The translations under genes were made by a program, and so were the position numbers. From NCBI GenBank assembly GCA_028673005.1, contig CM054116.1, positions 94,694,707-94,758,706 of the forward strand: DNA of 64,000 nt, written 5' to 3'. Of this stretch, positions 12,701 to 27,700 are shown one piece after another. Source of the stretch: Tanypteryx hageni. Its lineage: Eukaryota; Arthropoda; Insecta; Odonata; Petaluridae. The number at the start of each line of letters is the position of its first letter. Positions within the stretch are counted from its first letter, which is position 1. The notes beneath the pieces are model-generated. The model made no database searches and was not told the origin of the DNA. It was given only the letters and a program-made list of their open reading frames with translations.

Positions 12701-15700
12701 TTATCAACAGAAATGAAAAGTTGTTGAAAATATTATTCTTGTGCATTACTGAATGTTTGCGATGAATATCCAAACTATAAATTTAAAAAACGAACAAAAA
12801 ATGCGTTAAATTTAGAAAAATAATTTTTACTATCATTATCAATAAGTTTATTTTATCCTTGAAAACTTTTGCATTTACGTTCTAAAATATAATTTATTAA
12901 TTAACTTTAGAACTAAGATGCACAAGAATTGAATTTGATTGTCTAACCTAAGTAAGTTAATGTACCCTGCTATGACTGTGTGGTGCAATAATAATAAAGT
13001 TTAACTAATTAAACTACACCCTCCTTTAGTAATACATAATGAGTTAATACAAAAAAATTGCAGTTTATTATAATGACAACTATCTAATATTGTAATGTAT
13101 TATTTATAAATAGCATGTAACTATAAAATATACTTTTTCGATTTCTATATGAACAAAAATATAAAAAGTTAAAATTTTCGTGTTTCTTAGTGTGCCCACT
13201 CAACCAGTAAGCCATATGTATTTTTTCATTACAAAAGTAATTCCATCATAAAAATTGCTCAGTATCAATTTTTCTTATAGTTCTTATGCTGTCAATTTGA
13301 TTCATGAATTTCTATTGTAGTGTGTCCATCATCAAGCATGGCAACTGGACACCGAACAGAAGATGATGATGATGACACTGATGAACTGGATCTAAGCATT
13401 GAAGTGGAAGAGCGAACAGCTACAAGGAGGTCAGGAACCAAAAACGTAAAACACAAGGATACAAATGGTTATGGTAATTACTTTTTTGATATCACCTATG
13501 ATAATTCATAGGTTTAACTCATTATAATGCCACTATTAATGAATTTTATAGCATTTTTTCAAGCAAATCTTTCCTGATGATGTCAGAGTATATTTTTAGC
13601 TGTAAATGTATCTCAATTTAATTAAAACGGTGCGGTGCATTAGGTTAAGTATGGATAATTAGAACTAAAGATTTATTTGAAATCCTATTTCCTCTCTTCA
13701 GCCATGGATATCGGAAGGGCTTCAACTTCAAGAGACGTTGGTGCTTTGGCTTCTACATCTGCCTCAGGTGATGATTTTCATGTATTTGGCCATTACAAGT
13801 CTTACAAAGACAAAAAAGTGCACAGATCTTTATACTTAAGTATTAAATCATAATTACGCTCTATGCAATGATAATTGGAACAATAATTTATAAATGATAG
13901 TAGGAGCAAGATCTATGAAATAATTTTCTCTAGTATTCTGTTTCATTCATCATGTTTTTTGATTGATTAGAGGAATGATACTATAATGAATTATCAGTTT
14001 TGACTTACTTATTCTATTAGTTTTAATTCTAAGCATGTATATTAAATGACTGCTTAGCATACTTTAAAAAATGAAAACTGAATTCTAGATCCATAATTGT
14101 ATATCTAGCACAGTAAAGTTATTGATATATTATCCCTCATAACAATTTACAAAACTGTGATTGTTTATTATAAAGTTGAATGCTGTCAAATTGAGGGTTC
14201 TATTGATGTACCTTAGAGCAGTGCTCTCCAACTGGTGTGCCATAACGAAGTAGTTAGTGTGCTGTGGGATGTACAGAGTTTATACAAGGGAAAATCCGAA
14301 TTTGTAATTCTCAAGCTACAAATGAGCGTAAGAAGTTTCTTCATTTGTGGACTTATCAATTAATGATTTCTCCCTAAAAATTAGAGGGAATTCATTGAAC
14401 TCAGGAAGGATCGCAGTCTTAGCCTAAAGTTAGATGATATGCCTCTGGATGAGTTTTGACTGCAAGTGAGGAATGAATACCCAACCATTGCTGAATGTGC
14501 AATTGATGCGTTGTTACCGTCTCCTACAACATATTTATGTGAATTAGGTTTTTCAACATTTTTGCTGATTAAGAATAATAAGAGATCATGTCTGAAATAC
14601 CTCGACCAGAAACTTCGAGTGGCTCTTTCCACCATAGAGCCGAACATCAAAAGACTGTTCTTCAAGACAGGGACAGGTTTCTCACTAATAAAATTATTTA
14701 ATAAAGTTCCCATGCATCTTTAGATATTAAGACATTCATTATAGGGAAAACATTTTCACTGTTTCTTCAATGTTGTTATAAACATGTTGTACTGCATCTG
14801 AACATAGTGATACTGGTAAAAAAATTTGAAAAATTAATTTTGGTTTTATTTCACAAATTCACTGAATTATAAAAATTATTTTCAATGAATTTTAGTCACA
14901 ATTTATTCCCTTCTTAAGAAAATATTTTATTTTTCATTTATTTCTGATGTTGTCGATTATTTTTTCTGATGTTGTAATAGAAGTCTTCAACAAAGTTTCG
15001 TGTGAAATTAATTTCGGTGTGTCGCAATGAATGAAAAAATCTATAGGTGTCCCATGAAATAAAAAAGGTTGGAGAGCACTGCCTTAGAGGAGTTCTGCAT
15101 TTTATAAATCATTTCATTACAATAGTAATCATAGATATATAATTATTTCAAATTTTTATATTCTTCAATTATATATTTTTACAACTTTACAGCACCTGGT
15201 ACTGTCCTTGAGGATAATAGCTTCCTTCGGCACCTTGAGCTTGAAGCTGAGGGTGATGATGATGATGAGGAAGGTGATGGCAGAAGTACAAGGGTTAGGT
15301 TGGCCCGTAAGGGACCGGCACCCAAGGGTCGAACTCCCTTCACAACCACAAGAAAACTTATTAAATCATCTGCAGGCTCAGGGTTTGGATTCTCAGTGGC
15401 GTGGACTCAGCCTCCAAGGTGAGATTTTTTTATGGAAACCAACATATGATGGAATAAACCAAAAAATTACGTTTTTTTTAAAAATAAAATTGACCATGCA
15501 GTAGTAATTCATCAATAATGCTAAATAATTTTATTCTTAAATACACCCAATCCCTGACTAACACGAATTTTACCAACATAACTTCAGTTTAACTTGGTTT
15601 TTAAAGTAGGGGTGGTTTTCGACTAGCATGACTGGTCATTCGATTTAACACGATTTCTCCACTTCTCTACAATTGTGAAAAAGGTCTAGAAAGCTGAAAC

Positions 15701-18700
15701 GGAAACAAATTTAGACATGTTTGGTCCGCTCTTGTGGGATGCTTATTGTATATGCCATCTACAAGATGAAAGATGACTCGGTGTCTAAGTTGACCTCGAT
15801 ATTTTGACTAAAAATAGATTTTTACATATATTCACCATTTTTCACTTAATAAATGGCCATGACAAAATAATAATTGTTTACCCCTGATTAATTTGATATC
15901 GAAAGATGTTGAATATCTTTTCGATATCTATATCAGCTCTTCATTTATTGGAGATGACAATGAGCCCATTATCGTAACATCTGATCTAGAGGAAGAATAT
16001 GACAATTTATATGAGTCTGATGCAGAAGGTGAGAGGTTTCATGGTTTTAAACTGCAATGTAGAAAAATATCATTCTTGAATGTTTTAAAATTTCTTTTGA
16101 CCATTTTTGTAATTTTCTATAGATTGTATGTTGTTATCTTTTGAACAATTATTTCATGTATTAAAACAAAAAAATTTAATTCTTAGTTATTTGTTGTTTA
16201 AAATTATCATTATACAAATCTTCTATATAATGTCTGATAAATAAATAGTAAACATTTGAACAGCTGATTCAAATGGCAGTCATCTACGATACATCGAAAA
16301 GTACGCTGGAGTTTATGGTTCATATTTTATTGGTGGTGGAGTAAGAAACTGAGAAAAGTTATATTGCTAGAGCAAAAACTAGATTTACTTAAGTGCTATG
16401 AGAACAATGAACGAACACATGATATTGTTCATGATATAGGTCTTAAAGAAGCAATGCTATGAACCATCTGCATTATCATCGTTTCTTTTCTATAAAAATG
16501 AGTTACATGTATGAAATATACATAAAGAAATAAAAAATACAAAACATTAACCAAATTATAGTCATAATGAATGGATAAAATTAAAAATATGAATCAGATA
16601 AGGATGCTAGAATGCATCCATCCTCTTTACTTTATTTCTTATGAGAAATCTGTGTCTGACTAACACGATTTCACCTTACATGAAATTTTTTAAAGAATGC
16701 ACCTATTGTGTTAGTCATGGACTGGGTGTATTATCAAGTTTTTATATGTAATTATAAATGTTTTAATATATTATTGTTTTATGTATATTAACATAAATAA
16801 TAAAATTTAATTTATGAATTTTTATTTCTTTGCTCAATCTATAGAGTCAACGATTCTATTATTGGTCACTAAATTTTATACCAAAAAACCCTAACAATTC
16901 ATTTATCATAAATATAAAAAAATAAATGGTTTTTGATTCTTTCTATCTCTATGATATGGAACTAAAATGTCTTCTTGGTCTTATTTTAGGGTGGAACGTG
17001 TTGAAAGTGGACAGCCAGCTGACAAGGCTGGTTTGCGGGCTGGAGACTTGGTCATCTTTGTTGGCGAGAAAAATGTGGTCACAATGCCAGAGGATGAGAT
17101 CTTGTCTCTCATTCGGTAAGGGAGATACCTTTACTACTTGGAACTGTTTTTGAAACTTCCAACAATCAATCATTGACTCAATCTGATCATTTATTAATTT
17201 TTTTATAGGATAAGTAATCATTTTCACTGAATGAGTCGATGTATTTCATTATTTAATAAATTTTTTGGAAAATTTGATTTGAGTATATTTTTTAAAAGTA
17301 AACTATATGAAGTCAATGACTTTTTATCTCATCTGTTAAGAAGAGGCAGATTTTCTAAATAAATTTTTGCTCGTTTAGGTCCTGTGGGGATCACCTGACA
17401 CTTGAGGTGTACCGAAGAATCGCACCAAATGGAGTTGTTGGCACTGCAGGAACCAGCAGGCTGTCATCCTCAGCAACCCTGCCAACTCACAGGATAAGAG
17501 CGTCAGGGTCACCTGCACCAAGGCGCCCTACCTCATTCCCTGGAGAGTGCCACATCTCAGAAAGTCAGGATACTGGGGAAGAATCAGCATTTGACGGTGA
17601 CATCTCTGGTGGCAGTGGTGCTGGAGTGGACGGTGCCAGGCGCCGACCTCGAAGGCTCCAACTGCCACAGCAGGTCACTTTCAATGCTGAGGTGGGTTGT
17701 GGAATTCTTGTTTGAGATAGCAGATCAAACCACAGCACCTTGTTGCCATCAGGATTGAGACACTAAGATTGTGTTTTATGATGAAAAAAGGAGGAGCGAC
17801 GGAAACGAAAATTGATTCCTTTTGACTTGATCAAATAAAAATTTCATCACGGTACCTACACCTCCTTCGCATGTCAAATAAATCATCTGGGAGAAGTTGA
17901 CAGAAAAAGCTAACCATATTGAGTTTAGTTAATGGTGACAAAACTAGGCTATATCAACTTCAAAATGTCATTGTTGATGTGAAAATTGGTACTGTCTCAA
18001 AAGGATACTGAGTTAGTGTTATGCAGGACGTTTTAAAACTTCTGAGTGAAAAAATTTTAAAGCATTGATTTATTCCCTCAGAAACTGTAGAAATTTACGT
18101 GTATATATGTATATATGTTGAGGATATTTTTTTGCAGCATACACTTTCATGCCTTCGTATCAAAGGAATGAAGGATCATTGCTTTACTCTAAAATTTTTT
18201 TGCTTTGGTTAAATACTTCCAGTAAATGGCTGAGTGATACTCATTTAATATAATGATGATATTAAATCTTTTTTGATTTTTTAAAATTTGATTAGGATCA
18301 AAATCCATTTAGCCGACCAATGTTTGTGAGGAGTACAAAACTTGAAAGAAGGGACTTGTTCCTCAAGCCATGAATGCAATGCCATAAGCATTCTGAATCA
18401 TTAATCTTAATGATTGATGGTTGTGAAATCCACAAAAGTGTGTCTTTCAAGAGCTAATTCAATATTCATGCATTATAATAAATGAATGACTAGATTTGAG
18501 TGAGAGATTTATGAACTTTCAAGAAGTATCATGAAGATTTAATTTGATGCAGTCAGAGACAGGAAAGTGAATGCTTCTTTCATTATATATGGAATATTTC
18601 AATCACACCAATAGATGATCTGCCTGTATGTTCTGAAAAATATATACAACTTACTAAAACCATCCATTACTGTACCATAATAAAGGGCAGAAAATTCATA

Positions 18701-21700
18701 AGAGCATCAATCATTACTGTATTTTTTTCCTTTTATAGCAGATGATCTATTTTAAACATTTCTTATTTCATTTCATGCAATGGACATAGTTGAAATAGGT
18801 TGTTTGCTAAAGTAATTAAAAATTGGATCTTATGTTCAACTGAAACAAGTTCCAATGGTATCAAAATTCTCAGGAATTGATTAAAATTTATGTTGTAAAA
18901 TTTCCAGTCTCCCTGAGAAATTATTAATTTGTAGGGTATTTCTTCAGTATTCATATTTGACATCATTTATATGTTATATTTGTTTTATAATTGGGGAATT
19001 ATGGGTATTTGAATTGATAATTTCACCTGAAAAGGTTTATTGATTCAATATGAAATTCCTTTTTCTGCATGAAATTTCATATCTGCAGTTGTTGTTATAT
19101 TTTCTTCGTTACAAGGGTATTGTGAGATTTGGTGACTGAAGTTGATAACCTCATACACTTTGGTTCAATTACTTGATTCTTTTATATTTTAATTATTTAA
19201 AAGTAATATATTTCATTTGTTTTCATTGATAAATGTTACTTTGTACATCCTTAGAAATTAACTTCATTTTTGATTTGGAATTAATATATTCAACATTTTT
19301 TCCGTTATTCCACTTATTGTGTAATGATTCAATGAACTAACTAATTGGAATTCACAACAGTAAAAATACTTTTCCTAATTCCAGCATTATTCTTAAATTG
19401 ATGTTGGCAAATGTCAAATGGTTGTTTCAACTCTTCCAAAGCCTGTTTCTCTTAATTTTGTGTATAATAGTTTTTTATCATCCCACATGTTGTTTTAGTT
19501 GCTAAAATAAGATTTAGTCTCATCAAAATCATATTTATTGATTACATATTGCTACTGATAGTCTCATCAAAAGTATGAACTAAGACATTTGTCATTTGTT
19601 TTACAATGAAGACGCATCAGAGCATTGATGTGATTGTGTTAAGCACAATTGTATAAATGGTCGCTTGTTTTTGTTTCCCTATTTTGTTGCTTGTGATCAT
19701 TTTTTAAATGATTTTAGAGAGAATCTCTGGTCAACTGATTGATTATTAATATATTTTGTATTTAAATGAATAAATTCATATTTGGTTATGACACAGTATA
19801 TTTGAGTTTGCATTTTATTTTTTATCCCTGCTTTTAACATTATCCTTTTTTCTATCATTTACATTCATATCCTTAATTTTATAAGCTTATTTTCATTAAA
19901 TATGCTTTTTATTTGCTAACAAATGTTCATAAAATAAATTATTTTGATCAAATATGCTAGTTAGCATAGTAAACCATCTAATATTTATTTGAGCATCTAG
20001 GATGAAAACATCTCTAGTAGTGTAGCAACAAAGTTACTAATACAATAATCTATAAACATCAGAAATTAATAAATATAATGTACATTATGTCTATATGAAT
20101 GCTCAAACCCTTTGCAGATATTACAGTTAGCAAAGATTTGATATTTTCTAAGCAGTATTCCCTTCAATAAAATAATGTATGTGACTACCAAAAAATAATA
20201 TACTTAATTTTTCCTAGTTATGCTTGTTACTTTGCACTAGCAAATAATTTTGAATGACCAATGGCACTAATGTGTATTAAAAACAGGAATGCGTGATTGA
20301 AGCTCTCTCGACTGAAAATGTTTCTTTGGTATATATTAGCATACAGTTAAGAATTTTAATAAAGATATACAAGTGTGGTTATGAGGATGGAGAGAGAGAA
20401 ATGTTTAGCTAAGAATTTTATTGACTAGAACATAGGATTTAAAGATATTTGTATTGGTTGACTGGCATATTTTAAAAAGCCATTTGCCATTTCCACTGAT
20501 CTCCTCATTTGAAATCAGTTTGTGGCATTATTATGATTGTTAATAAGCTCTGATGAAGCACTTTGAACCATAAAATAAGGATTTGACAATTCACAGGCTG
20601 CACATAAGGACACCTACATAGCAAAAAGTAAACAAGAGTTGAAAGGTGTACTCCATGAGAACACACATAGTTTCCAAATGCTTTCTTTGTGATCTGGTCA
20701 AGAATTCCTAGAAATAAATAGATCTATAGATATAAGAATGAAATATAATTCTATGTAAATAACTTTTCCAATTACTCTTATAATTTACTGTCAAAACTTG
20801 GAAATTCTTCCTTTTTGTAAAGGCCTATTATTGAAAGTGTCCCATTAGCAACCATTTGTAAGCGGCACATGATAACAATAAAGACTCAAATATAAAAGTT
20901 CATTTAGGCTCTTACTTAAGTGGAATGTTCTAAACAATCAATTTGTAGTTCTCCCTTGCTAAATTTCATAAAAATCAGTCAAGTGATTCTTGAGATGAAA
21001 GATGCAGATGGATGGACTGCTGAATGAACACACAATTTATGCACTGTACCCAAAGGTTGCATAATAATTGAGAGACAATATTTTTGTGGTAACCTTATAT
21101 TAATTATCCGGTACATAAAATAATATCAAATAAGAAGTCATATTTTTCATTTAAATCTTACTTTTGAATTTAATTGTCATACTATATTTACAGACTAAAG
21201 AATTAGTTTGTCAATAATGAACTTCACTGTATTTTATTATAACCAGTCTCAGAGTAATTTGCCAGAAACTATAATTATTCTTATAGTTTAGCATACATTT
21301 CTGAAAAATATCCCTTGCATATTACTTGTTTCTTTCTTTTGCCAAAATGGATGAACATCCTTTTTGTCACACAATATTCCCAAAAAATTGATAATATTCT
21401 TATTCGCCAATGAATAATATAATTTTATTTGGTAAACAACTGCTTCACTGGAAGGATATCATAACAATCCTTGAGTTTTGCTATATGTCAGTGGTTATGA
21501 TCCTCAGTCTGCTGGAAGAAGTCGTCCAGGAGGCCTTCGTGGCCAAGCCTCTGCAGAGGCTAAGGTGTCTGCTGAGGAGGGCCGAAGAAGAGCAGCCCTG
21601 CAGTTGGTTGGCAGGGAGCAGTCTTTTGCTCTTGCTATGCACTTTGGAGTATCTCGCTTTCTCAGGCCGCTTTCAGAGAGGCGAGATCTAATCACCACCC

Positions 21701-24700
21701 AAGAGCACCAGGTTCTATTCCAGAATGCAGAGGAGGTAATTATAGTTATAGATTGTTATTATAATGCCCCATCCCTATTCCATTGGGTGAATTACATATC
21801 TACTGCTTCAAAAAAATCCCTCAAGACATCTTTATATAACTCCATGAATAAATTTTTAAATTCAATTCCAAAGTAATTTTCTCACTCGGTGAATTTTCTT
21901 CCTCCTGGCTAATGGATGAAGAATGTTATGGGCATGGTCTTAAAATGTCACCAATATTTTTAGAATATAATTTACTTAGGGACAAGTTTCAAGAATCTCA
22001 ATATGTTATTTTCTTTCTGATTTTTGTCCCTAATAATATACTCTTTATGACACATAAACACCACTGATGTAATTTAAGAAAATGTAGTTACTCTTGAAAT
22101 ACAGGCCATGTCTTTATGAACATACTATATTACTAGAATTAAATATTTTATTTCCTTCACTTTTTAGCCCGATTCAACAAAACACACAATTCTTTATCGT
22201 TCTTTTCAATTGCACCATACCTTTCAGTCCACCAATCCTTAAAAATCCTTTCGCTTTCTTCACCAGAAAATATTGCTTTTTTATTCCTCAGTTCCGCCAT
22301 TATTCAAGGATAAAAATTTTAAGCGATATAAACTGCTATTAACAAAAACAAAAATTACCTAAATTCACTTGAAACCCTGAAGCTCCAACAGCTAATAAAA
22401 TAAAAAGGAGCGTAAAGTGTTCACAATAGTCATCGATAGGTGGTGTAGTTGTGGCAACTAAAAACTTAAATTTTTAAAATATCTCTTCAACAATGCATTA
22501 TATGGGAAAAAATCATAATATAACTGGTGGTACCTCTTGTAAACGAAGCCTCTCTTTCACATCGTTTCAATACGTACATTTATTAGATTTCCGGGATCAC
22601 TTTTGCCATGTCACTGTATTAGCGAAGGGCACATTTCATTTCTTATTTCATTTTGTGGCATGCCTACCAAAATCATTCCACGTGCCACCCTTGACACATG
22701 TGCCATAGGTTTGCCAGCTCCAGCCTAGTGTACTTATACTTTCTTATTGAATTATCTTGGTCTAAGCCCTACATTTACTTCTTGATTCCTGAATAAATTC
22801 CTGACTTATCTTCTGTATTTTCAGTCTATAAAGGGATCAGTGCTACTTTTAAGGAATCTTTAGGCCACTTTCCAGTATTATAACTACTCTCAATGAATAA
22901 ATTTTCATTATTTATTATACCTGTTGATTCCATGATTTTGAGAATTCATGTCTGCAACCTTCTTTCAGTTCATGGATTCAAATCATATATTGCTCCACTT
23001 TCCATTGTGCCTGCCTTTGAATTGTCTCTTTTCTTACAAATCTTTTAATTCAGTTCTAGATTGTATGGCTTTGACTAATAGATCTTTAAATCTTGTGTAT
23101 GTGCATACCATGCTTAGGTATACCTACCTCATTCTTCCATTTTGCAACTGTATTCCCTTCAGAGTTTACAATTCCTCTTCTATGAACATGTAATTCTGCT
23201 TTTATCTTTTATTCCTTGTGCCTTAACATATTTTTATACAACACAGCCACAATACATGCCATACATTACATATATTCTTTATCATGTTGGAAACTAATAA
23301 ATTTAATTTCATTGGTAGAGTATAATCATAGAACATTGTTTTCCATTCCGTTTCTCAGAAATCAAAATGCAGAGCATCATTCTATTGTAAATACCATGCA
23401 CTTTATGTATGTAGTTTAAAATAAATAGATATAAATTATCACTGATTTTCTTTAACTGCTTCATTAAAAAGAATCTTCTCTCAATTTCTAATTTTACAAA
23501 GAGATGTCATCTAATTGCCATAGAATGCTAAGTAAGTTTTTATGGAACATGCCCCTTTTTGTTGTGCTTTTGCATAAACTGGAAGCCAATGAAAATTATG
23601 ATGATATACTATTACCATGCCCAAACTCGTTTCTGTCCTGTTGTAAAAATTTTTTAGGCCTCCTTCCCCTGAAAATGTTGAGTGATATGTTGTTTTCAAG
23701 GATACATTTTTCAGGAAGCCTTTAATTTATCATTCCTTATGGAGCTTATCTCTAAACAAGTTGAATATGGTCCAAAACCACATCTTTTATTTATAACTAT
23801 AAAAATTCTCTACTAATGTAAAGTATCCTTCTGTACCATGCTCGTCAATTTTGGTGAAGGAAAATAGGTGATTTTTATTAAGAATAGTTAATGATTATCT
23901 TGTTCATTTGTTATTCAATATTTTATATTTCCTTATTCTATATTGTTCAATTTTAATGTCATGGCATTTAGTACATTAGCAATGATTTTTGGCACAGATG
24001 TCTGAAAACTGGCTACTTACAGGTCCTAAGGATGCCAGAATTGAGAGGTTTTGCAGTATTTAAGAACATTGAAAATATATGGCTTTATAATTACTTGATT
24101 TAAAAATCTAAGTATATTTCTTGCTTTATTAACATAGCTACTCAGTAGAACGGAAGATCTCTTGGATCAACTTGTTCAAGATGATTCAGAAATTCTTGGG
24201 AATTGCATTGGAAGAGTCTATCTCAAAAAGGTGAGTTGATTTAAGTTAATTTTAAAAAATATTTCTAATGAAAGATAAATAATATGAAATTGTTACCTAT
24301 ACTTTAAATATAAAATTAATAATATTCTAATGTTATGAATTTTTTACTGAACTTTTTTATCTATTTTAACATCCATCATAATGTTGACTTTGAAGATCAA
24401 TTTTCATCTTCATTGATTTAAAGCAACAAAGCAGTTACTCTTTCTGCTGTTTTGTCTTTTTCCTAGAACTCCTTTGGAATCAATGGCATCTTATCAACAA
24501 CCCAATTGTAAATTCATGTGATATTTTGCCAAATGTATTTTAATTTTGGGCACTGCATAGTTCCTTTTGAAGCTCTTCACTTAGTTAAATTACACACATT
24601 GCATTAATAGCTGATTGAAAGTACCAGCATGTGTTTTTGGTGTTTCTATAGCATGAGAAAAAATTTCAACTTAGTCAGAAAAGTGTGACAGCATAATTAG

Positions 24701-27700
24701 ATTTGCACAAAATTTAGAGCCACACATAATAATTACAGTCTATAGAAAGCTATATGACTTTAATTTCATACTTGTCTACCATGGAATTACCTACTCCTTC
24801 CAGTAAAATGGTAAAAAATATCCTCTATAAAAATGTGCTCATCAGTGATCTAACATGCATAGAGTCAAAATCAGAAACTGTATGACATTGAATTGTAACA
24901 CTTACTGCTTAAAGAATCTAGTGAGAAAATATTCCCATCATAACTATAAAGAACCTATGTAACAATTAGCATGGCACTGTTTTGTACCAACAGAACAGCC
25001 TGTCAAAGCATACACAAAGGAACCTTTTCTAGAATTGCATTTTAATCTTTACGATACAAGAATTTTTTGGTGCATATAGCTGACCTGCTGAGGTTTTTTT
25101 CCTCCACCAGGTAAAATTTGGGGTTTTGGGAAAAATTACTAGAAGAGAACTACTAATGCTATTGAAATAAAATTTTTAAAACCATTACATGGTAAGTGTA
25201 TTTCTCTTTATAAAAGTAATTTTCACTAGATTTTAATATTTGCAATATATTTGGAACCATTTTCATAAACAATATAAAATTACGTCTGTGGGTCATTTTC
25301 CTTGTTTAGAAATTTATTGGAAAAAAACTATTCATTTTCCGCACTAAAAAAGCTTGCGAAAGTTATAGTTAATATGTTGTATAAAATATTTTTGCATATC
25401 ATTATTATATTTTGATTTCAAGGAACGTGATGAATCAAGTATACTTCCTGTGATGCTTTTGCTTTCATCACCCTGAAGTGACTAGAATCTGTTAAGTTGG
25501 TTTTCCCCATTTCTTTCTAGCTTTACTTGCATAAACAAAGAAAATTAATCTATTATAATGTCTGATCTACAAAATGATGACATTTATTTTAGTGTTCTCT
25601 TGGAAAAACATTCACATTGTATAGAAACTAATATTTTAAGGATATTTTATACGTGATTGTTTATCCTTTACAAACCCAAACCCTCAATACAAAGAAAAGG
25701 AAATGTGATGGAGAAAAACTAGACCACTGCCAATGTCCAGGTAAAGACACATTTAGCATCTAACTTTCAGTGCAGGTCCTAACAGAAATAGTCCAGTTGC
25801 ATTCTTAACATAAAGAAGGCCAGACAAAGGATATAAGCTGAAAAATTCTTTCAGAGGCAGGAAAGCAATAAAGGTAGGGAATTTATCAGTAGACAATTTC
25901 AGGCTCCTGATAGAAATGCACGAGTCATGTCAAATATTGTGCCATAGTCCTCCAAACATCTCAATGATATAACATGCCAAACAAACATGCTCTAAAATCT
26001 AGGGGTACAGTTTTTTTTTCTGGAGAGACATTCTCATAATTATAGATTAAGAGATGAATGATTTTTTACTTTAATGAAAGAATTTCAAAAGAATAGACAA
26101 AAGATATTATACTTTAATGTTTAAACATTTCTTAATTTGATGACCAAGCTACCTACTGGAACCAAAAAATGGTTGAGGAAACAACTGCACTTTTCAGCTA
26201 TAAAATAGCCATTCTCAGCAGTAATTCACTCATTCATGATTCTAAATTCGTGCTTTTTTCAATCAGTTGAGCAAATTTCTTATGAGACTATATACTTCAT
26301 AATTATATGATCATTTGATTTTCCCAAACATTTTATGGCTATTGGAGTTACCTTGACAGTTAATTCAACCCAAACCATAAGGTGGTCTATAATTGATTTT
26401 TGATTTTTTTAAGTCGTTCAGCAGGTAACAATAAAAATGAGTCTTAAATTGAATTAGGAAGCTGGTATTTCTATAACCTTTGAAATATTCTATGGCCAAC
26501 CAATCTGTAATATAAAATACCAAATTCAGCTTTAAGAAATGAGAGGGAATTTCTTCTGTAGGTTAATTGCATTCTGATGCAAATTTTTAGAATTTAAAAG
26601 TTGATTTGTGATATAGGTTTTAATTTTCATTAGAAAATATTGTAATATTTGCACTACACCAAAACATTTGCTGCTGCTTAATTTAAAAAAAGAATTAAGA
26701 GGCTCTTATAATCCCAAAATTAAGTTTCAATATTTCTGAGGAATTTTAAGGGGCAAAAGGACAAAAATACCACTATTCTCATAGTTTTTTCTTGCTTTAG
26801 GTTGCCTCTCTTAGCTCTTGCTATGGCCGTTACTGCTCAGGACTGAAGCAGGCAGACTGTCTTCTTGCTCAGAAGACACGTTCCCAAGATTTTCTCCGTC
26901 ATGTGATGGAACCAGCTCTTCCAAGGCGGAGGCCTGACCTCACTGCCTTCATTCACAAGCCTCTGCAGGTGAATAGGCTTTACAGAATTATTTATTCATG
27001 TTATTAGAAAAAGAAGGCAGCAGGAATTTTACAAATATTTTTCACATTTTTTATTTATGTTGAATTATATCATGATACTATATCTAACTGTACCATTATA
27101 TAAATATAATAATATCATTTTAAAAATAAATGTCTCAGTCAATGTAGAAAAGGCAAAACAAAGCATTTTCTTTTAGCAGCTAGTTAGGAAAAAGATCTAA
27201 ATGGTTTATTTTCTGGAAGCTCCTATTGTTCAATTACTGTGAAGAAAAGGCAAATATCTTACAACATATGCAGGAGAAGATTGCACCATTTCTTTTGATC
27301 TTGAAGAGAAACATATAGCAGACATATATAGAGTCTTTAAACTTTATACCCATATTTGCTTAAATTGACAATTGGTTAACTGAAGCAAGATCTGCTAACA
27401 TTTAGGAGGAAGATAAGCTCTCTCAACCAATATTTGTCAAAGTATAGGTTGCAACCCAGTACTTGATTGCAGAACTTAATAAGCTTTGTTGAATGGATCA
27501 TGACAACAAGATGATGACTTATTACATAAACAGCTGAAATATATCAAAACAGGCTAAAAGCAAACTGTATTTCTTAGGAAATAGCTCAAAATCAGGAGAA
27601 AAGTTCTGCCATTGGTCGGGAATTAAACCCAGGTCATATAATTTTTGAAATATTTTATTGTACATTCATGAAATCTAGTCAGCAGATTCTCTTCATTTCT

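Larger units (their letters stand above)
17692..21507 (+). other. Intron 6 (3.8 kb)
   Basis: AT-rich and CpG-poor. Apart from the candidate terminal exon at 18296-18373 and a possible LINE-tail fragment near 20950-21020, I recognise nothing. Confidence 0.5.

Noticed and set aside
21492..21507. Earlier acceptor for exon 7 (tatatgtcag)
   Set aside because: Using it after exon 6 gives an immediate stop; the acceptor at 21507 keeps the frame.
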